64,000 nt of DNA, taken from NCBI GenBank assembly GCA_029884335.1, contig JAOUIA010000010.1, forward strand, positions 1 to 64,000, read 5' to 3'. How positions within the stretch are numbered: the first letter of the stretch is position 1; each line of letters begins with the position of its first letter. The notes beneath the pieces were generated by a model. It worked only from the letters and a program-made list of their open reading frames with translations, made no database searches and was not told where the DNA came from. Positions 16,730 through 24,764 of the stretch are shown here, piece by piece. This stretch comes from Betaproteobacteria bacterium (GTDB taxonomy: Bacteria > Pseudomonadota > Gammaproteobacteria > Burkholderiales > Casimicrobiaceae). Position numbers and translations under genes: made by a program.

Positions 16730-17365
16730 TCAGGGAACGCGCGCGGCGAGGCCCGCGAGCACGAGGTCGATGCGCTCGTCGAGCGCGGCGTCGGAGAGCA
16801 CGCAATCGTCGAGCGTTTGCGCGATGCCGGAAGGCACGCCTGCGAGTCCGCCGATCGCCGCGGCGGCGAGAATCGGCGCGCCCATCGCCCCGGCGACGAA
16901 GGCGAGCGCCTGGGGGAGCGGCACCGCGCGCAGCGCGCCCTCGCGCTGGCCCTCCGCGACGAGGCGGCCGACCAGCCCCAGGTGGCGCGGCGCGTTGGCA
17001 CGGGCGAAGTCGAGCGCCGCGGCTTCCCCGGACATGGCGTCGCGCAGCAGGTGCGCGAGCAGCCGCCGGTTGTCGCGCACGAAGCGGGCGATCACCCGCA
17101 GGGCCGCGCGCAGACGCTCGCCTGAGCCCGAGCGCGGCTCGCCCGCCGCGACTTCCAGGTCGGCGAACATCTCCTCGTAGATCGACTGCAGCAGCTGCCG
17201 CAGGAACGCGTCGCGGCTGCCGAAGTGGTAGCGGACCATCGCCGGGTTCGCGCCGGCTCGCTCGGCCACCCGGCGCACGGTGAGCGTCGCGGCGCCGCCT
17301 TCCGCGTAGAGGTCGCGCCCCGCCACGAGAAGCGCCCGGTCGACGTGCCGCGAAGGGCGAGCCAT
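16730..17365 (-). CDS. TetR-family repressor of the exporter operon
   Basis: 211 residues starting at MARPSRHVDRALL; the ORF-track start 14 codons upstream runs across the promoter and operator and is rejected. The N-terminal helix-turn-helix reads LTVRRVAERAGANPAMVRYHFGSRDAFL. The rest is an all-helical ligand-binding domain. It is the first gene of the operon tetR-hlyD-ATPase-permease, the same order as E. coli cecR-ybhGFSR, so it probably represses its own operon and responds to an exported toxic compound. The inducer is not predictable. Confidence 0.88.
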   Translation of the reverse strand: MARPSRHVDRALLVAGRDLYAEGGAATLTVRRVAERAGANPAMVRYHFGSRDAFLRQLLQSIYEEMFADLEVAAGEPRSGSGERLRAALRVIARFVRDNRRLLAHLLRDAMSGEAAALDFARANAPRHLGLVGRLVAEGQREGALRAVPLPQALAFVAGAMGAPILAAAAIGGLAGVPSGIAQTLDDCVLSDAALDERIDLVLAGLAARVP

Positions 17366-17371
17366 CACGTA

Positions 17372-17400
17372 TTTATACAGCTGTTTAGTTATTCGATCAA
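17372..17400 (-). promoter_or_regulatory. Promoter and palindromic operator of the tetR operon
   Basis: On the minus strand TTGATC and TATAAA are separated by 17 bases, a good sigma-70 promoter. The spacer and -10 contain TAAACAGCTGTATA (17374-17387), a 14-bp palindrome with one mismatch, placed to block RNA polymerase if bound by the TetR protein. The -10 ends 6 bases before the tetR ATG and there is no Shine-Dalgarno, so the transcript would be leaderless. Inferred autoregulation. Confidence 0.6.
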
Positions 17401-17409
17401 GCAACAACC

Positions 17410-17441
17410 ACCGGCGGCCCCGCGCCCGCGGGGCCGCCGGT
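17410..17441 (-). terminator. Hairpin terminator after the RND pump gene
   Basis: A perfect inverted repeat with 15-bp arms (ACCGGCGGCCCCGCG / CGCGGGGCCGCCGGT) and a 2-base loop. Read on the minus strand it is followed by GGTTGTTGCTTG, a modestly T-rich tail. It lies downstream of the RND operon and upstream of tetR, and probably insulates the two operons. Confidence 0.65.
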
Positions 17442-17470
17442 GTCGACAGGCATCCTGGTTGTTAAAGAAC

Positions 17471-17555
17471 CGGCAGGGTCAGACCCCGATTTCCCGCCAG
17501 ATTCCCGGGCCGCGACCCGGAACCGCGTGGCGGGAGACAGGGGCCTGACCCCCCT
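17471..17555. repeat. GGGTCAGAC-type palindromic repeat, copy A
   Basis: Left arm GGGTCAGACCCCGATTTCCC and right arm ending GGGGCCTGACCCC form an imperfect hairpin of about 85 bases, centred on CCCGGGCCGCGACCCGG. It stops 5 bases short of the RND pump stop codon. Copies B (in purH), C (after lpdA) and D (before the MFS gene) share the arms. No transposase of the REP-associated tyrosine type is present in the window. Confidence 0.7.
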
Positions 17556-17559
17556 TCTT

Positions 17560-20500
17560 CTAGTCGTCCGCGGCGGCCGGTGCGCCGCCGTGCAGGGCCG
17601 CCGCGGCCGCCCGCTCCGCCATGGCCGCGCGGCGCGCGCGGCGGCGCTCCTCGCCGTTGGCGATGTAGCGGTAGAGCACGGGCACCACCACCAGCGTCAG
17701 CAGCGTCGACGTGATCACGCCGCCGATGATCGCGCGGCCCATGGGCGCCTGCGTCTCGCCGCCCTCGCCCAGGCCCAGCGCGAGCGGCAGCATGCCGGCG
17801 ATCATCGCCGCGGTGGTCATCATGATGGGCCGCAGCCTCACCTGGCCCGCCTGCGCGATCGCGTCGTCGACGGAGGCGCCGTCGCGGCGCGCGCGGTTGG
17901 CGAAGTCGACGAGCAGGATCGCGTTCTTCGTCACCAGCCCCATCAGCATGATCACGCCGATGATCGAGAAGATGTTGAGCGTGGTGCCGGTGAACAGCAG
18001 CGCGAGGAAGACGCCGATCAGCGAGAACGGCAGGCTCGCCATGATCGCCACCGGCTGCAGGAAGCTCGCGAACTGCGAGGCGAGGATCAGGTAGATGAAG
18101 ACGACCGCCAGCGCGAGCGCCGCCAGCGCCGCCTTGAACGACTCCTCCATGTCCTTCTGCTGGCCGCCGACGTCGAAGCGGTAGCCCGGCGGCAGCTCCG
18201 GCTTCATCTCCTCGATGACCTTGTTGACGTCCTTGCCGACGTCGCCCGAGGGCCGTCCGACCGCGTTCGCGTAGAGCGCGACGCGCCGCTGCAGCTCCTG
18301 CCGCTTGATGATCTGCGGGCTGGTCGACTCGACGATCGTCGCCACCTGCCGCAGCGGCACCATGCGCGGCTCGCCGTCGGGGCCGCGCTTGCCCGTCGTC
18401 AGGTAGAGGTTGCCGATGTCGGAGGCGAGCCGCCGGCGGTCCTTCGGCAGCTGCACGTTGACCTCGTAGTTGTTGCCGTCCGGCGCGAGCCAGTAGCTCA
18501 CCGTGTCGCCGGCGAGCAGCGGCCGCAGCGTCGCGCCGACCTGCTGCACGGTGATGCCGAGGTCGGCGGCGGCCGCGGCGTCGAGGCGCACCGACAGCGC
18601 CGGGTTCGACTCCTTGTCGGAGTTCTCGAGGTCGGCGATGCCGGGCACCTTCGCCACGCGCGCCTGGAAGTCGCGCATCAGCGTCGAAAGCGTCGCCGGA
18701 TCCGGCCCGAGCAGGTTCACGAAGATCGGCCGGCCGAAGCCCAGCGTCAGCTCGATGCCGGCGATCGGCCGCAGCGCCTCGCGGATGTCGCGCTCGAGCA
18801 TCTTCTGCGTGCGCTTGCGCTCCGTCCGGTCGGCGAGCTTCAGGTTGACGCGCGCATAGTTGCGCCCCTCGTCGGTGCCCACCGTGGTCATGGCGAGGCG
18901 CACCTCGGGAAAGGCCTTGAGCGCCTCCTCGACCTGGCGCACCTTGCCGTCGGTGTAGTCGAGGCTCGAGCCCACCGGCGTGCGCAGGCGGATCGAGACG
19001 AAGCCCTGGTCGGACTCCGGGACGAACTCCGTGCCCACCAGCGGCGGCACGGCGAAGCTCGCGACGAACGTGACCAGCGCGATCGCGATCACCGACTTGC
19101 GGTGGTGGAGCGCCCACTCGAGCGCCGCCCCGTAGGCGCGGTGCAGGGCCTCCACGCCCGACTCGATCCACGCCATCAGCCGCCCCAGCCACGGCGCGCG
19201 GCGGAATCGCCCCTCGGCCGGGTCGTCCCACACCGACGAGAGCATCGGGTCGAGCGTGAAGCTCACGAACAGGCTGACCATCACGGCGACGGTGACCGTG
19301 ATGCCGAACTGGAAGAAGAACTTGCCGATGATGCCCTGCATGAACGCGATCGGCACGAACACCGCGACGATCGCGAACGTGGTCGCCATCACCGCGAGCC
19401 CGATCTCGTCGGTGGCCTCCTGCGCCGCCTGCCGGTGGCTCTTGCCCAGCGCGAGGTGGCGCACGATGTTCTCGCGCACCACGATCGCGTCGTCGATGAG
19501 GAGGCCAATGCACAGCGACAGCGCCATCAGCGTGAGGAAGTTGAGCGTGAAGCCGAACGCGTTGAGCGCGATGAACGTCGCCACCACGGACAGCGGCAGC
19601 GTAAGGCCGGTGATCACCGTGCTGCGCCAGCTGTGCAGGAACAGGAACACGATGAGCACGGTCAGCGCGGCGCCCTCGACGATCGTGCGCTTGACGCGGT
19701 TGACGCTGCGCTCGACCTGCTGGGCCGACGAGTTGACCACGGTCACCGTCACGTCGGAAGGCAGGCGCCCCTTCAGGTCGTCGACCGCCTGCTGGATGTT
19801 GCGGCCGGTCTCGACGATGTTCGCGTCCTGCGCCTTGTGCAGGTCGATGGTGATCGCCGGCCGCCCGTTGATGCGCGCGTAGGAGGTCTCCTCCTTCTCG
19901 CCGTCGATCACGTCGGCGACCTGCGCCAGGTGCACCGGGCCGCCGCCCTGCTGCGCGACGACCACGCGCGCGAACTGCGCCGGGTCCTTGACCTTCCCCT
20001 CGACGCGCACCACCGCATCGCTCTCGCCGCGCGTGATGCGCCCCGCCGGCACGTCCTGGTTCGCGGCGCGGATCGCGGCGATCACCTGGTCGATGCCGAT
20101 GCCCAGCGCCGTCATCGCGTCGGGCTTGACGCGCACGAGCACCTGCCGCGTGACACGCCCGTTGACGTCCAGGCGCGCCACGCCGGGAAGGTTCTCCAGC
20201 GCCTTGACGATCGTCTGGTCGGTGAGCGAGGTCAGCTCGCGCAGCTCGGTCGTCGGCGACATGACGGCGAGCGACACCACCGGCTGCTGGTTCTCGTGGT
20301 CGGCGCGCACGACCAGCGGGTCGCGCACGTCGCGCGGGAAGCCGGGCCGCACCTGCGAGATCTTGTCGCGCACGTCCTGGATCGCGCGCGCGACGTCGGT
20401 GTCGAGGCGGAACTCGGCGAACACCTGCGAGGCGCCCTCGAGCGAGTTGCTGCGGATCAGGCGCACGCCCGAGACCTGGTTCAGCGCGTACTCGATCGGC

Positions 20501-20694
20501 TTGGTGACGTCGTTCTCGACCGCCTCGGGCGCCGCCCCGGGGTAGCTCGTGAGCACCAGCACGAACGGCAGCGTGACGTCCGGCATCTGCTCGACGCGCA
20601 GGCGCTCGTAGCTGAACAGGCCGAGCACCGTCAGCGCCACCATCACCATCGTGGCGAAGACGGGGTTGCGGATGGAGACGCGCGTCATCCACAT
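17560..20694 (-). CDS. RND efflux pump, inner-membrane transporter (HAE1 type)
   Basis: 1044 residues, the full AcrB-class length. Twelve membrane helices with two large periplasmic loops are readable. The proton-relay aspartate pair is present in helix 4 (GLLIDDAIVVRENI). The helix-1 start (VSIRNPVFATMVMVALTVLGLFSYERL) and the loop PDVTLPFVLVLTSYPGAAPEAVENDVTKPIE are typical. Sequence style resembles MdtB/MdtC-like pumps. It works with the adaptor encoded immediately upstream (31-bp gap), and a TolC channel must come from elsewhere, possibly 11255-12580. The opposing 1152-residue plus-strand ORF is a shadow. Confidence 0.95.
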   Translation of the reverse strand: MWMTRVSIRNPVFATMVMVALTVLGLFSYERLRVEQMPDVTLPFVLVLTSYPGAAPEAVENDVTKPIEYALNQVSGVRLIRSNSLEGASQVFAEFRLDTDVARAIQDVRDKISQVRPGFPRDVRDPLVVRADHENQQPVVSLAVMSPTTELRELTSLTDQTIVKALENLPGVARLDVNGRVTRQVLVRVKPDAMTALGIGIDQVIAAIRAANQDVPAGRITRGESDAVVRVEGKVKDPAQFARVVVAQQGGGPVHLAQVADVIDGEKEETSYARINGRPAITIDLHKAQDANIVETGRNIQQAVDDLKGRLPSDVTVTVVNSSAQQVERSVNRVKRTIVEGAALTVLIVFLFLHSWRSTVITGLTLPLSVVATFIALNAFGFTLNFLTLMALSLCIGLLIDDAIVVRENIVRHLALGKSHRQAAQEATDEIGLAVMATTFAIVAVFVPIAFMQGIIGKFFFQFGITVTVAVMVSLFVSFTLDPMLSSVWDDPAEGRFRRAPWLGRLMAWIESGVEALHRAYGAALEWALHHRKSVIAIALVTFVASFAVPPLVGTEFVPESDQGFVSIRLRTPVGSSLDYTDGKVRQVEEALKAFPEVRLAMTTVGTDEGRNYARVNLKLADRTERKRTQKMLERDIREALRPIAGIELTLGFGRPIFVNLLGPDPATLSTLMRDFQARVAKVPGIADLENSDKESNPALSVRLDAAAAADLGITVQQVGATLRPLLAGDTVSYWLAPDGNNYEVNVQLPKDRRRLASDIGNLYLTTGKRGPDGEPRMVPLRQVATIVESTSPQIIKRQELQRRVALYANAVGRPSGDVGKDVNKVIEEMKPELPPGYRFDVGGQQKDMEESFKAALAALALAVVFIYLILASQFASFLQPVAIMASLPFSLIGVFLALLFTGTTLNIFSIIGVIMLMGLVTKNAILLVDFANRARRDGASVDDAIAQAGQVRLRPIMMTTAAMIAGMLPLALGLGEGGETQAPMGRAIIGGVITSTLLTLVVVPVLYRYIANGEERRRARRAAMAERAAAAALHGGAPAAADD

Positions 20695-20725
20695 GGCAGT
20701 GCCCTCCCGCGCAGCGCGGGGGCGT

Positions 20726-21901
20726 TCAGCCCGGCGCGCGGGGCGCGGCGCCCGCGTTGGTCGAGGCCGCGCCGGCGCGCACGACCACCGTCGCGCCCTC
20801 CTTCAGGTTGTCGAAGCGCGCGGCGAGCACGGGGCTGCCCGCAGGGAGCGCCGTGCGGATCTCGACGATGCCCGCCTCGTCGTCGCGCCGGCCGGTGACC
20901 ACCACGCGGCGCGTGAGCTTGCCCGCGTCGATCGTCCAGACGAACGACTGCCCGGCCTCGCTGCGGACCGCGGCGAGCGGGAGCGTGGCCACCGGCGCGC
21001 TTGCGGCGAGCGCGATGCGCCCGGTCGCGAACATGCCGCTGCGCAGCGCGGCGTCGGGGTTGCGCAGCGCTACGTAGACGAGGAACGCGCGCGTGCCCGG
21101 TTCGGTCGACGGGCTGATGCGCCCGATCGTGCCGCGGAAGCGGCGGTCGCCGAAACCGTCGACGGCGAGCTCGACGGGCATGCCGATCGCGAGTTCGGGC
21201 ACGTCGGTCGCCGGCACGAGCGCCGCGAGCTCGAGGTCGACGAGGTCGACGATCGTGACCAGCGGCGACTCGACGGCCACCTTCTCGCCGGCCTGCACGT
21301 GGCGCTTGGCCACGGTTCCCGTCAGGGGGGCCGTCACCGTGGCGTCCTTGAGCGCGTTCTGCGCGAGGCGCACCTGCGCCTCGGCCGACTTGACGCTGCC
21401 CACCGCCACGTCGTGGCTCGACTGCGCGCCGTCGTAGGCGTTCTGCGAGATGAACTTCTCCGACAGCAGCCGGTTGTTCATCGCCCGCGTCTTCTCGGCG
21501 AGCGCCAGCTGCGCGCGCGCGCTCTCCAGCGCGCCCTGCCGCTCGGCGAGCCGCGCCTCCAGGTCGGCGGTGTCGATGCGCGCGATCATCTGCCCCTCGC
21601 GAACCGCCTCGCCCTCGCGGACGGCGAGCTGGCGGACCTCGCCGCCGACCTTCGCCTTGACCGTGGCCTGGCGCACAGCCTGGATCGCCCCGGACACGGG
21701 CAGCCAGCGGGCCAGCGGGCGCGCCTCGACGCTCGCCAGGTCGCCCGGGGCGAACTGGAGGGTGACTTCCGCCTTCGCCTTGCTGCGTTCGGCTTCGGCC
21801 TTCTTGTTCGCCTGGATGGCCACCGCCCCGCCGATCGCGGCCAGCAGCGCGGCGACCGCCAGCGAGGCCACTACCCCACGGCGCGAAACTCGCAATCCCA
21901 T
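20726..21901 (-). CDS. RND pump periplasmic adaptor (membrane fusion protein)
   Basis: 391 residues from the ATG of MGLRVSRRGVVASLAVAALL, which has GGAGAGG just upstream; the ORF-track start adds 45 unlikely residues. An N-terminal membrane anchor or uncleaved signal is followed by a lipoyl half (VKAKVGGEVRQLAVREGEAVREG), an alpha-hairpin (residues about 100-160), the second lipoyl half (DATVTAPLTGTVAKRHVQAGEKV) and beta-barrel plus membrane-proximal domains. It connects the RND transporter to the outer-membrane channel. First gene of a two-gene operon. Confidence 0.92.
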   Translation of the reverse strand: MGLRVSRRGVVASLAVAALLAAIGGAVAIQANKKAEAERSKAKAEVTLQFAPGDLASVEARPLARWLPVSGAIQAVRQATVKAKVGGEVRQLAVREGEAVREGQMIARIDTADLEARLAERQGALESARAQLALAEKTRAMNNRLLSEKFISQNAYDGAQSSHDVAVGSVKSAEAQVRLAQNALKDATVTAPLTGTVAKRHVQAGEKVAVESPLVTIVDLVDLELAALVPATDVPELAIGMPVELAVDGFGDRRFRGTIGRISPSTEPGTRAFLVYVALRNPDAALRSGMFATGRIALAASAPVATLPLAAVRSEAGQSFVWTIDAGKLTRRVVVTGRRDDEAGIVEIRTALPAGSPVLAARFDNLKEGATVVVRAGAASTNAGAAPRAPG

Positions 21902-22180
21902 GCCCTCTCCCCAGGAGCCCGCGCCCGGCCTCCCCGGGTCGGGGGGGCGGCGCGCGGGGCGCTGTAGTACCGGGCGGACGGCTTCTGGCCCGTGCCCGGC
22001 TGTCCTTACGCCCATTGGATGCGCGCGCAGGCGCACCCGGATTCGGCGGCGGCCCGAAGATTATTAGTTCCACCCCCCTCCCCCGGCAAGGCGGCCGCGA
22101 CGAGGCGCGGCCGGCGGCGACAGGCGCCCGGGATCGCGGCGCCGGCCGCGGACGTTCCCCGGCGCAGCCCCGCGTCCGCG

Positions 22181-22210
22181 TTGACAGCGAGAATGAGGCG
22201 GACCGATAAT
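22181..22210 (+). promoter_or_regulatory. Strong sigma-70 promoter for the liv importer
   Basis: TTGACA (22181-22186) and GATAAT (22205-22210) separated by 18 bases, the clearest promoter in the window. Transcription would begin near 22217, giving a leader of about 70 bases with a small GGATCCC/GGGATCC stem. It lies in the 390-bp gap 21902-22291 between two divergent operons. The rest of that gap is GC-rich, contains ATTATTAGTT near 22064 that may belong to the minus-strand pump promoter, and shows no other recognisable feature. Confidence 0.75.
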
Positions 22211-22291
22211 TTAACGTTTCCTTTCCTTCCCGGATCCCCCCTCCCCCCGGAGCCGGGATCCCCCATCCTTCCAGTCGGAGGCATGTCCGAA

Positions 22292-23605
22292 ATGACGCTG
22301 AACAAGAAGTTCGCTGCGACGATCGTCGCGGTCGCCGTGGTCGCCCTGTACGGTTGCGGCAAGGAAGAGCCCAAGAAGGCCGAGGCGCCCAAGGCGCCGG
22401 CCGCGCCGCCGGTCGAGCAGCCGACCGTCGTCAAGATCGGCCACGCCGGCCCGCTGACGGGCGGCATCGCGCACCTCGGCAAGGACAACGAGAACGGCGC
22501 GCGGCTCGCGGTCGAGCAGGCCAACGCCAAGGGCATCAGCATCGGCGGCAAGAAGATCCGCTTCGAGCTGCAGGGCGAGGACGACCAGGCCGACCCGAAG
22601 CTCGGCCCGACGATCGCCCAGAAGTTCGCCGACGCGAAGGTCGCCGGCGTCGTGGGCCACCTCAATTCGGGCGTGACGATTCCCGCCTCGGCCGTCTACA
22701 ACCAGGCGGGCATCCCGATGATCTCGGGCTCGGCGACGAACCCCAAGCTCACCGAGCAGGGCTTCAAGAACATCTTCCGCCTCGTTGCCCGCGACGACCA
22801 GCAGGGTCCGGCGGTCGCCCAGTTCCTCAACTCGATGAAAGTCAAGAAGGTCGCGGTCGTCGACGACGCCACGGCGTACGGCGAGGGACTGGCCAACGAG
22901 GTCGAGAAGACGCTGAAGGCCGCGGGCGTGCAGGTCGTGGCGCGCGAGAAGACCAACGACAAGGCCACCGACTTCAAGGCGATCCTGACCAAGATGAAGG
23001 GCCGCGCGCCCGACGCGATCTTCTACGGCGGCATGGACGCGACCGGCGGCCCGATGCTCAAGCAGGCGCGCGAGCTCGGCATCAAGGCCGTGTTCAGCTT
23101 CGGCGACGGCGCGTGCACGGACACGATGAAGCAGCTCGCCGGCGATGCCGTGGCCGAAGGCCTGGTCTGCTCGCAAGCCGGCCTGCCGGTGGCCGCCGCG
23201 TCCAAGGCGTTCCTCGACGCGCACAAGGCGAAGTTCAACACCGACCCGATCATCTACGCGCCGTTCACCTACGACGCGGCCAACGTGCTGATCGCGGCGA
23301 TGCAGAAGGCCGATTCGGCCGACCCGGCGAAGTACCTGCCCGAGCTGCAGAAGATCTCCTACACCGGCGCGACCGGCCCGATCGCCTTCGACGAGAAGGG
23401 CGACCGCAAGAACGCCGAGGTGACGATCTTCACGATGAAGGGCGGCAAGCTCGAGCCCGTGGCAATCGTGCAGGGCGGCAAGAGCATCAGCTTCGCGGAC
23501 TTCATGAAGGCGGCCGCGCCCGCCCCGGCTGCGGCGCCCGCCGCTGCGGCTCCGGCAGCGCCTGCCGCGGCGCCCGCCCCGGCGGCGCCGGCGCCCAAGA
23601 AGTAA
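22292..23605 (+). CDS. Branched-chain amino acid-type ABC substrate-binding lipoprotein
   Basis: 437 residues from ATG 22292, which has GGAGG 10 bases upstream; ATG 22283 is in frame but only 1 base from that GGAGG. A lipoprotein signal ends in the lipobox ALYGC. After a Lys/Ala/Pro spacer the periplasmic-binding domain starts (VVKIGHAGPLTGGIAHLGKDNENGARLAVEQANAKG), typical of the LivK/LivJ family. The C-terminus is unusual: about 30 residues of Ala and Pro (APAAAPAAAAPAAPAAAPAP) ending in KK. It captures a branched-chain amino acid or related substrate for the permease and ATPases downstream. Exact ligand is not predictable. Confidence 0.92.
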   Translation: MTLNKKFAATIVAVAVVALYGCGKEEPKKAEAPKAPAAPPVEQPTVVKIGHAGPLTGGIAHLGKDNENGARLAVEQANAKGISIGGKKIRFELQGEDDQADPKLGPTIAQKFADAKVAGVVGHLNSGVTIPASAVYNQAGIPMISGSATNPKLTEQGFKNIFRLVARDDQQGPAVAQFLNSMKVKKVAVVDDATAYGEGLANEVEKTLKAAGVQVVAREKTNDKATDFKAILTKMKGRAPDAIFYGGMDATGGPMLKQARELGIKAVFSFGDGACTDTMKQLAGDAVAEGLVCSQAGLPVAAASKAFLDAHKAKFNTDPIIYAPFTYDAANVLIAAMQKADSADPAKYLPELQKISYTGATGPIAFDEKGDRKNAEVTIFTMKGGKLEPVAIVQGGKSISFADFMKAAAPAPAAAPAAAAPAAPAAAPAPAAPAPKK

Positions 23606-23626
23606 TCGGCTTGCACCACGCAGCAG

Positions 23627-23654
23627 ACGGCGCCCTCCGGGGCGCCGTTTTTTT
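23627..23654 (+). terminator. Rho-independent terminator after the binding protein gene
   Basis: Inverted repeat ACGGCGCCC / GGGCGCCGT with a 4-base loop, followed by seven T residues. It lies 21 bases after the stop. Partial read-through would let the abundant binding protein be made in excess of the membrane components, a common arrangement in ABC importers. Confidence 0.85.
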
Positions 23655-23721
23655 GCCTTGCCGCGGGGCGGGGAATGCCGCCACAATCGGCCGCGGTCCC
23701 GGCCCGGGCCCCCTTGGGTTG

Positions 23722-23752
23722 CTGATCCCTGATCCCTGACACCTGATCCCTG
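23722..23752. repeat. Short tandem repeat (CTGATCC-type heptamers) abutting livH
   Basis: CTGATCCCTGATCCCTGACACCTGATCCCTG: four units of a 7-8 base motif directly in front of the livH ATG. The motif is related to the CCTGTTC heptamers found between ubiH and pepP. It replaces the expected Shine-Dalgarno region of livH. Confidence 0.7.
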
Positions 23753-23753
23753 C

Positions 23754-24758
23754 ATGGACATCTTCATCCAGCAGTTGATCAACGGCGTGACGCTAGGCAG
23801 CGTCTACGCGATCGTCGCGCTCGGCTACACGATGGTCTACGGGATCATCCAGCTCATCAACTTCGCCCACGGCGAAGTGGTGATGATCGGCGCCATGGTC
23901 GCCTACAGCGTCATCGTGGCGCTGGCCGGCGCCGGCGCGCCTCTGCCGCCGCTCGCCATCGTGCTCGCCGGCGCGCTGGTCGCCATTCCGGTGTGCATGG
24001 CGGTCGGCTTCACGCTCGAGCGCGTCGCCTACCGGCCGCTGCGCAGGGCGCCCAGGCTCGCCCCGCTGATCACCGCGATCGGGCTGTCGATCATCCTGCA
24101 GCACCTGGCGATGATCGTCTGGAGCCGCAACCCGCTGCCCTACCCGCAGATCGTGAAGTCGGTGAGCTACCACCTCACCGGCAACCCCAACGGCGCGACG
24201 ATCACGAACGTGCAGATCGCGATCCTCGCCGTCTCGGTGGCGATGATGGCCGGGCTGATGGCGCTGGTGTACAAGACGCGGCTCGGCATAGCGATGCGCG
24301 CCACCGCGCAGAACCAGGCCGTCGCCGGGCTGATGGGCATCGACGTCAACAAGGTGATCGCGTTGACCTTCGTCATCGCCGGCGGGCTGGGGTCGGTGGC
24401 CGGCGTGATGGTCGGCACGTACTACGGCATCGCGCACTACCAGATGGGCTTCCTGCTCGGCCTCAAGGCGTTCTCGGCCGCCGTGCTGGGAGGCATCGGC
24501 AACCTCGCCGGCGCGATGCTGGGCGGGATGCTGCTCGGCATCATCGAGGCCCTGGGCGCCGGCTACGTCGGCGACCTCACGAACCTCTGCCACTTCGCCG
24601 ACTGGTCGGAGGCGCTCGCGCAGCGCTGCGCGGTCGACCCGAACGTCGTGCTGTTCGGCAGCAACTACCAGGACGTCTTCGCCTTCATCGTGCTGATCCT
24701 GGTGCTCGTGTTCCGCCCGTCGGGACTGCTCGGCGAGCGCGTCGCCGACCGGGCGTAG
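23754..24758 (+). CDS. livH: Branched-chain amino acid ABC permease LivH
   Basis: 334 residues. Inner-membrane permease of the LivH type, opening with DIFIQQLINGVTLGSVYAIVALGYTMVYGIIQLINFAHGE, which is the family hallmark, and closing with FRPSGLLGERV. About eight membrane helices. It contains an insertion near residues 265-300 (LTNLCHFADWSEALAQRCAVDPNVV). The start is fixed by homology, yet no purine-rich ribosome site precedes it because a heptamer repeat lies there. Pairs with LivM and the ATPases LivG and LivF. Confidence 0.93.
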   Translation: MDIFIQQLINGVTLGSVYAIVALGYTMVYGIIQLINFAHGEVVMIGAMVAYSVIVALAGAGAPLPPLAIVLAGALVAIPVCMAVGFTLERVAYRPLRRAPRLAPLITAIGLSIILQHLAMIVWSRNPLPYPQIVKSVSYHLTGNPNGATITNVQIAILAVSVAMMAGLMALVYKTRLGIAMRATAQNQAVAGLMGIDVNKVIALTFVIAGGLGSVAGVMVGTYYGIAHYQMGFLLGLKAFSAAVLGGIGNLAGAMLGGMLLGIIEALGAGYVGDLTNLCHFADWSEALAQRCAVDPNVVLFGSNYQDVFAFIVLILVLVFRPSGLLGERVADRA

Positions 24759-24764
24759 GACGGC

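Noticed and set aside
17440-20898. 1152-residue plus-strand ORF opposite the RND pump
   Set aside because: Rich in Arg/His/Asp as expected from antisense reading of GC-rich codons; the minus strand encodes a full, motif-complete RND transporter.
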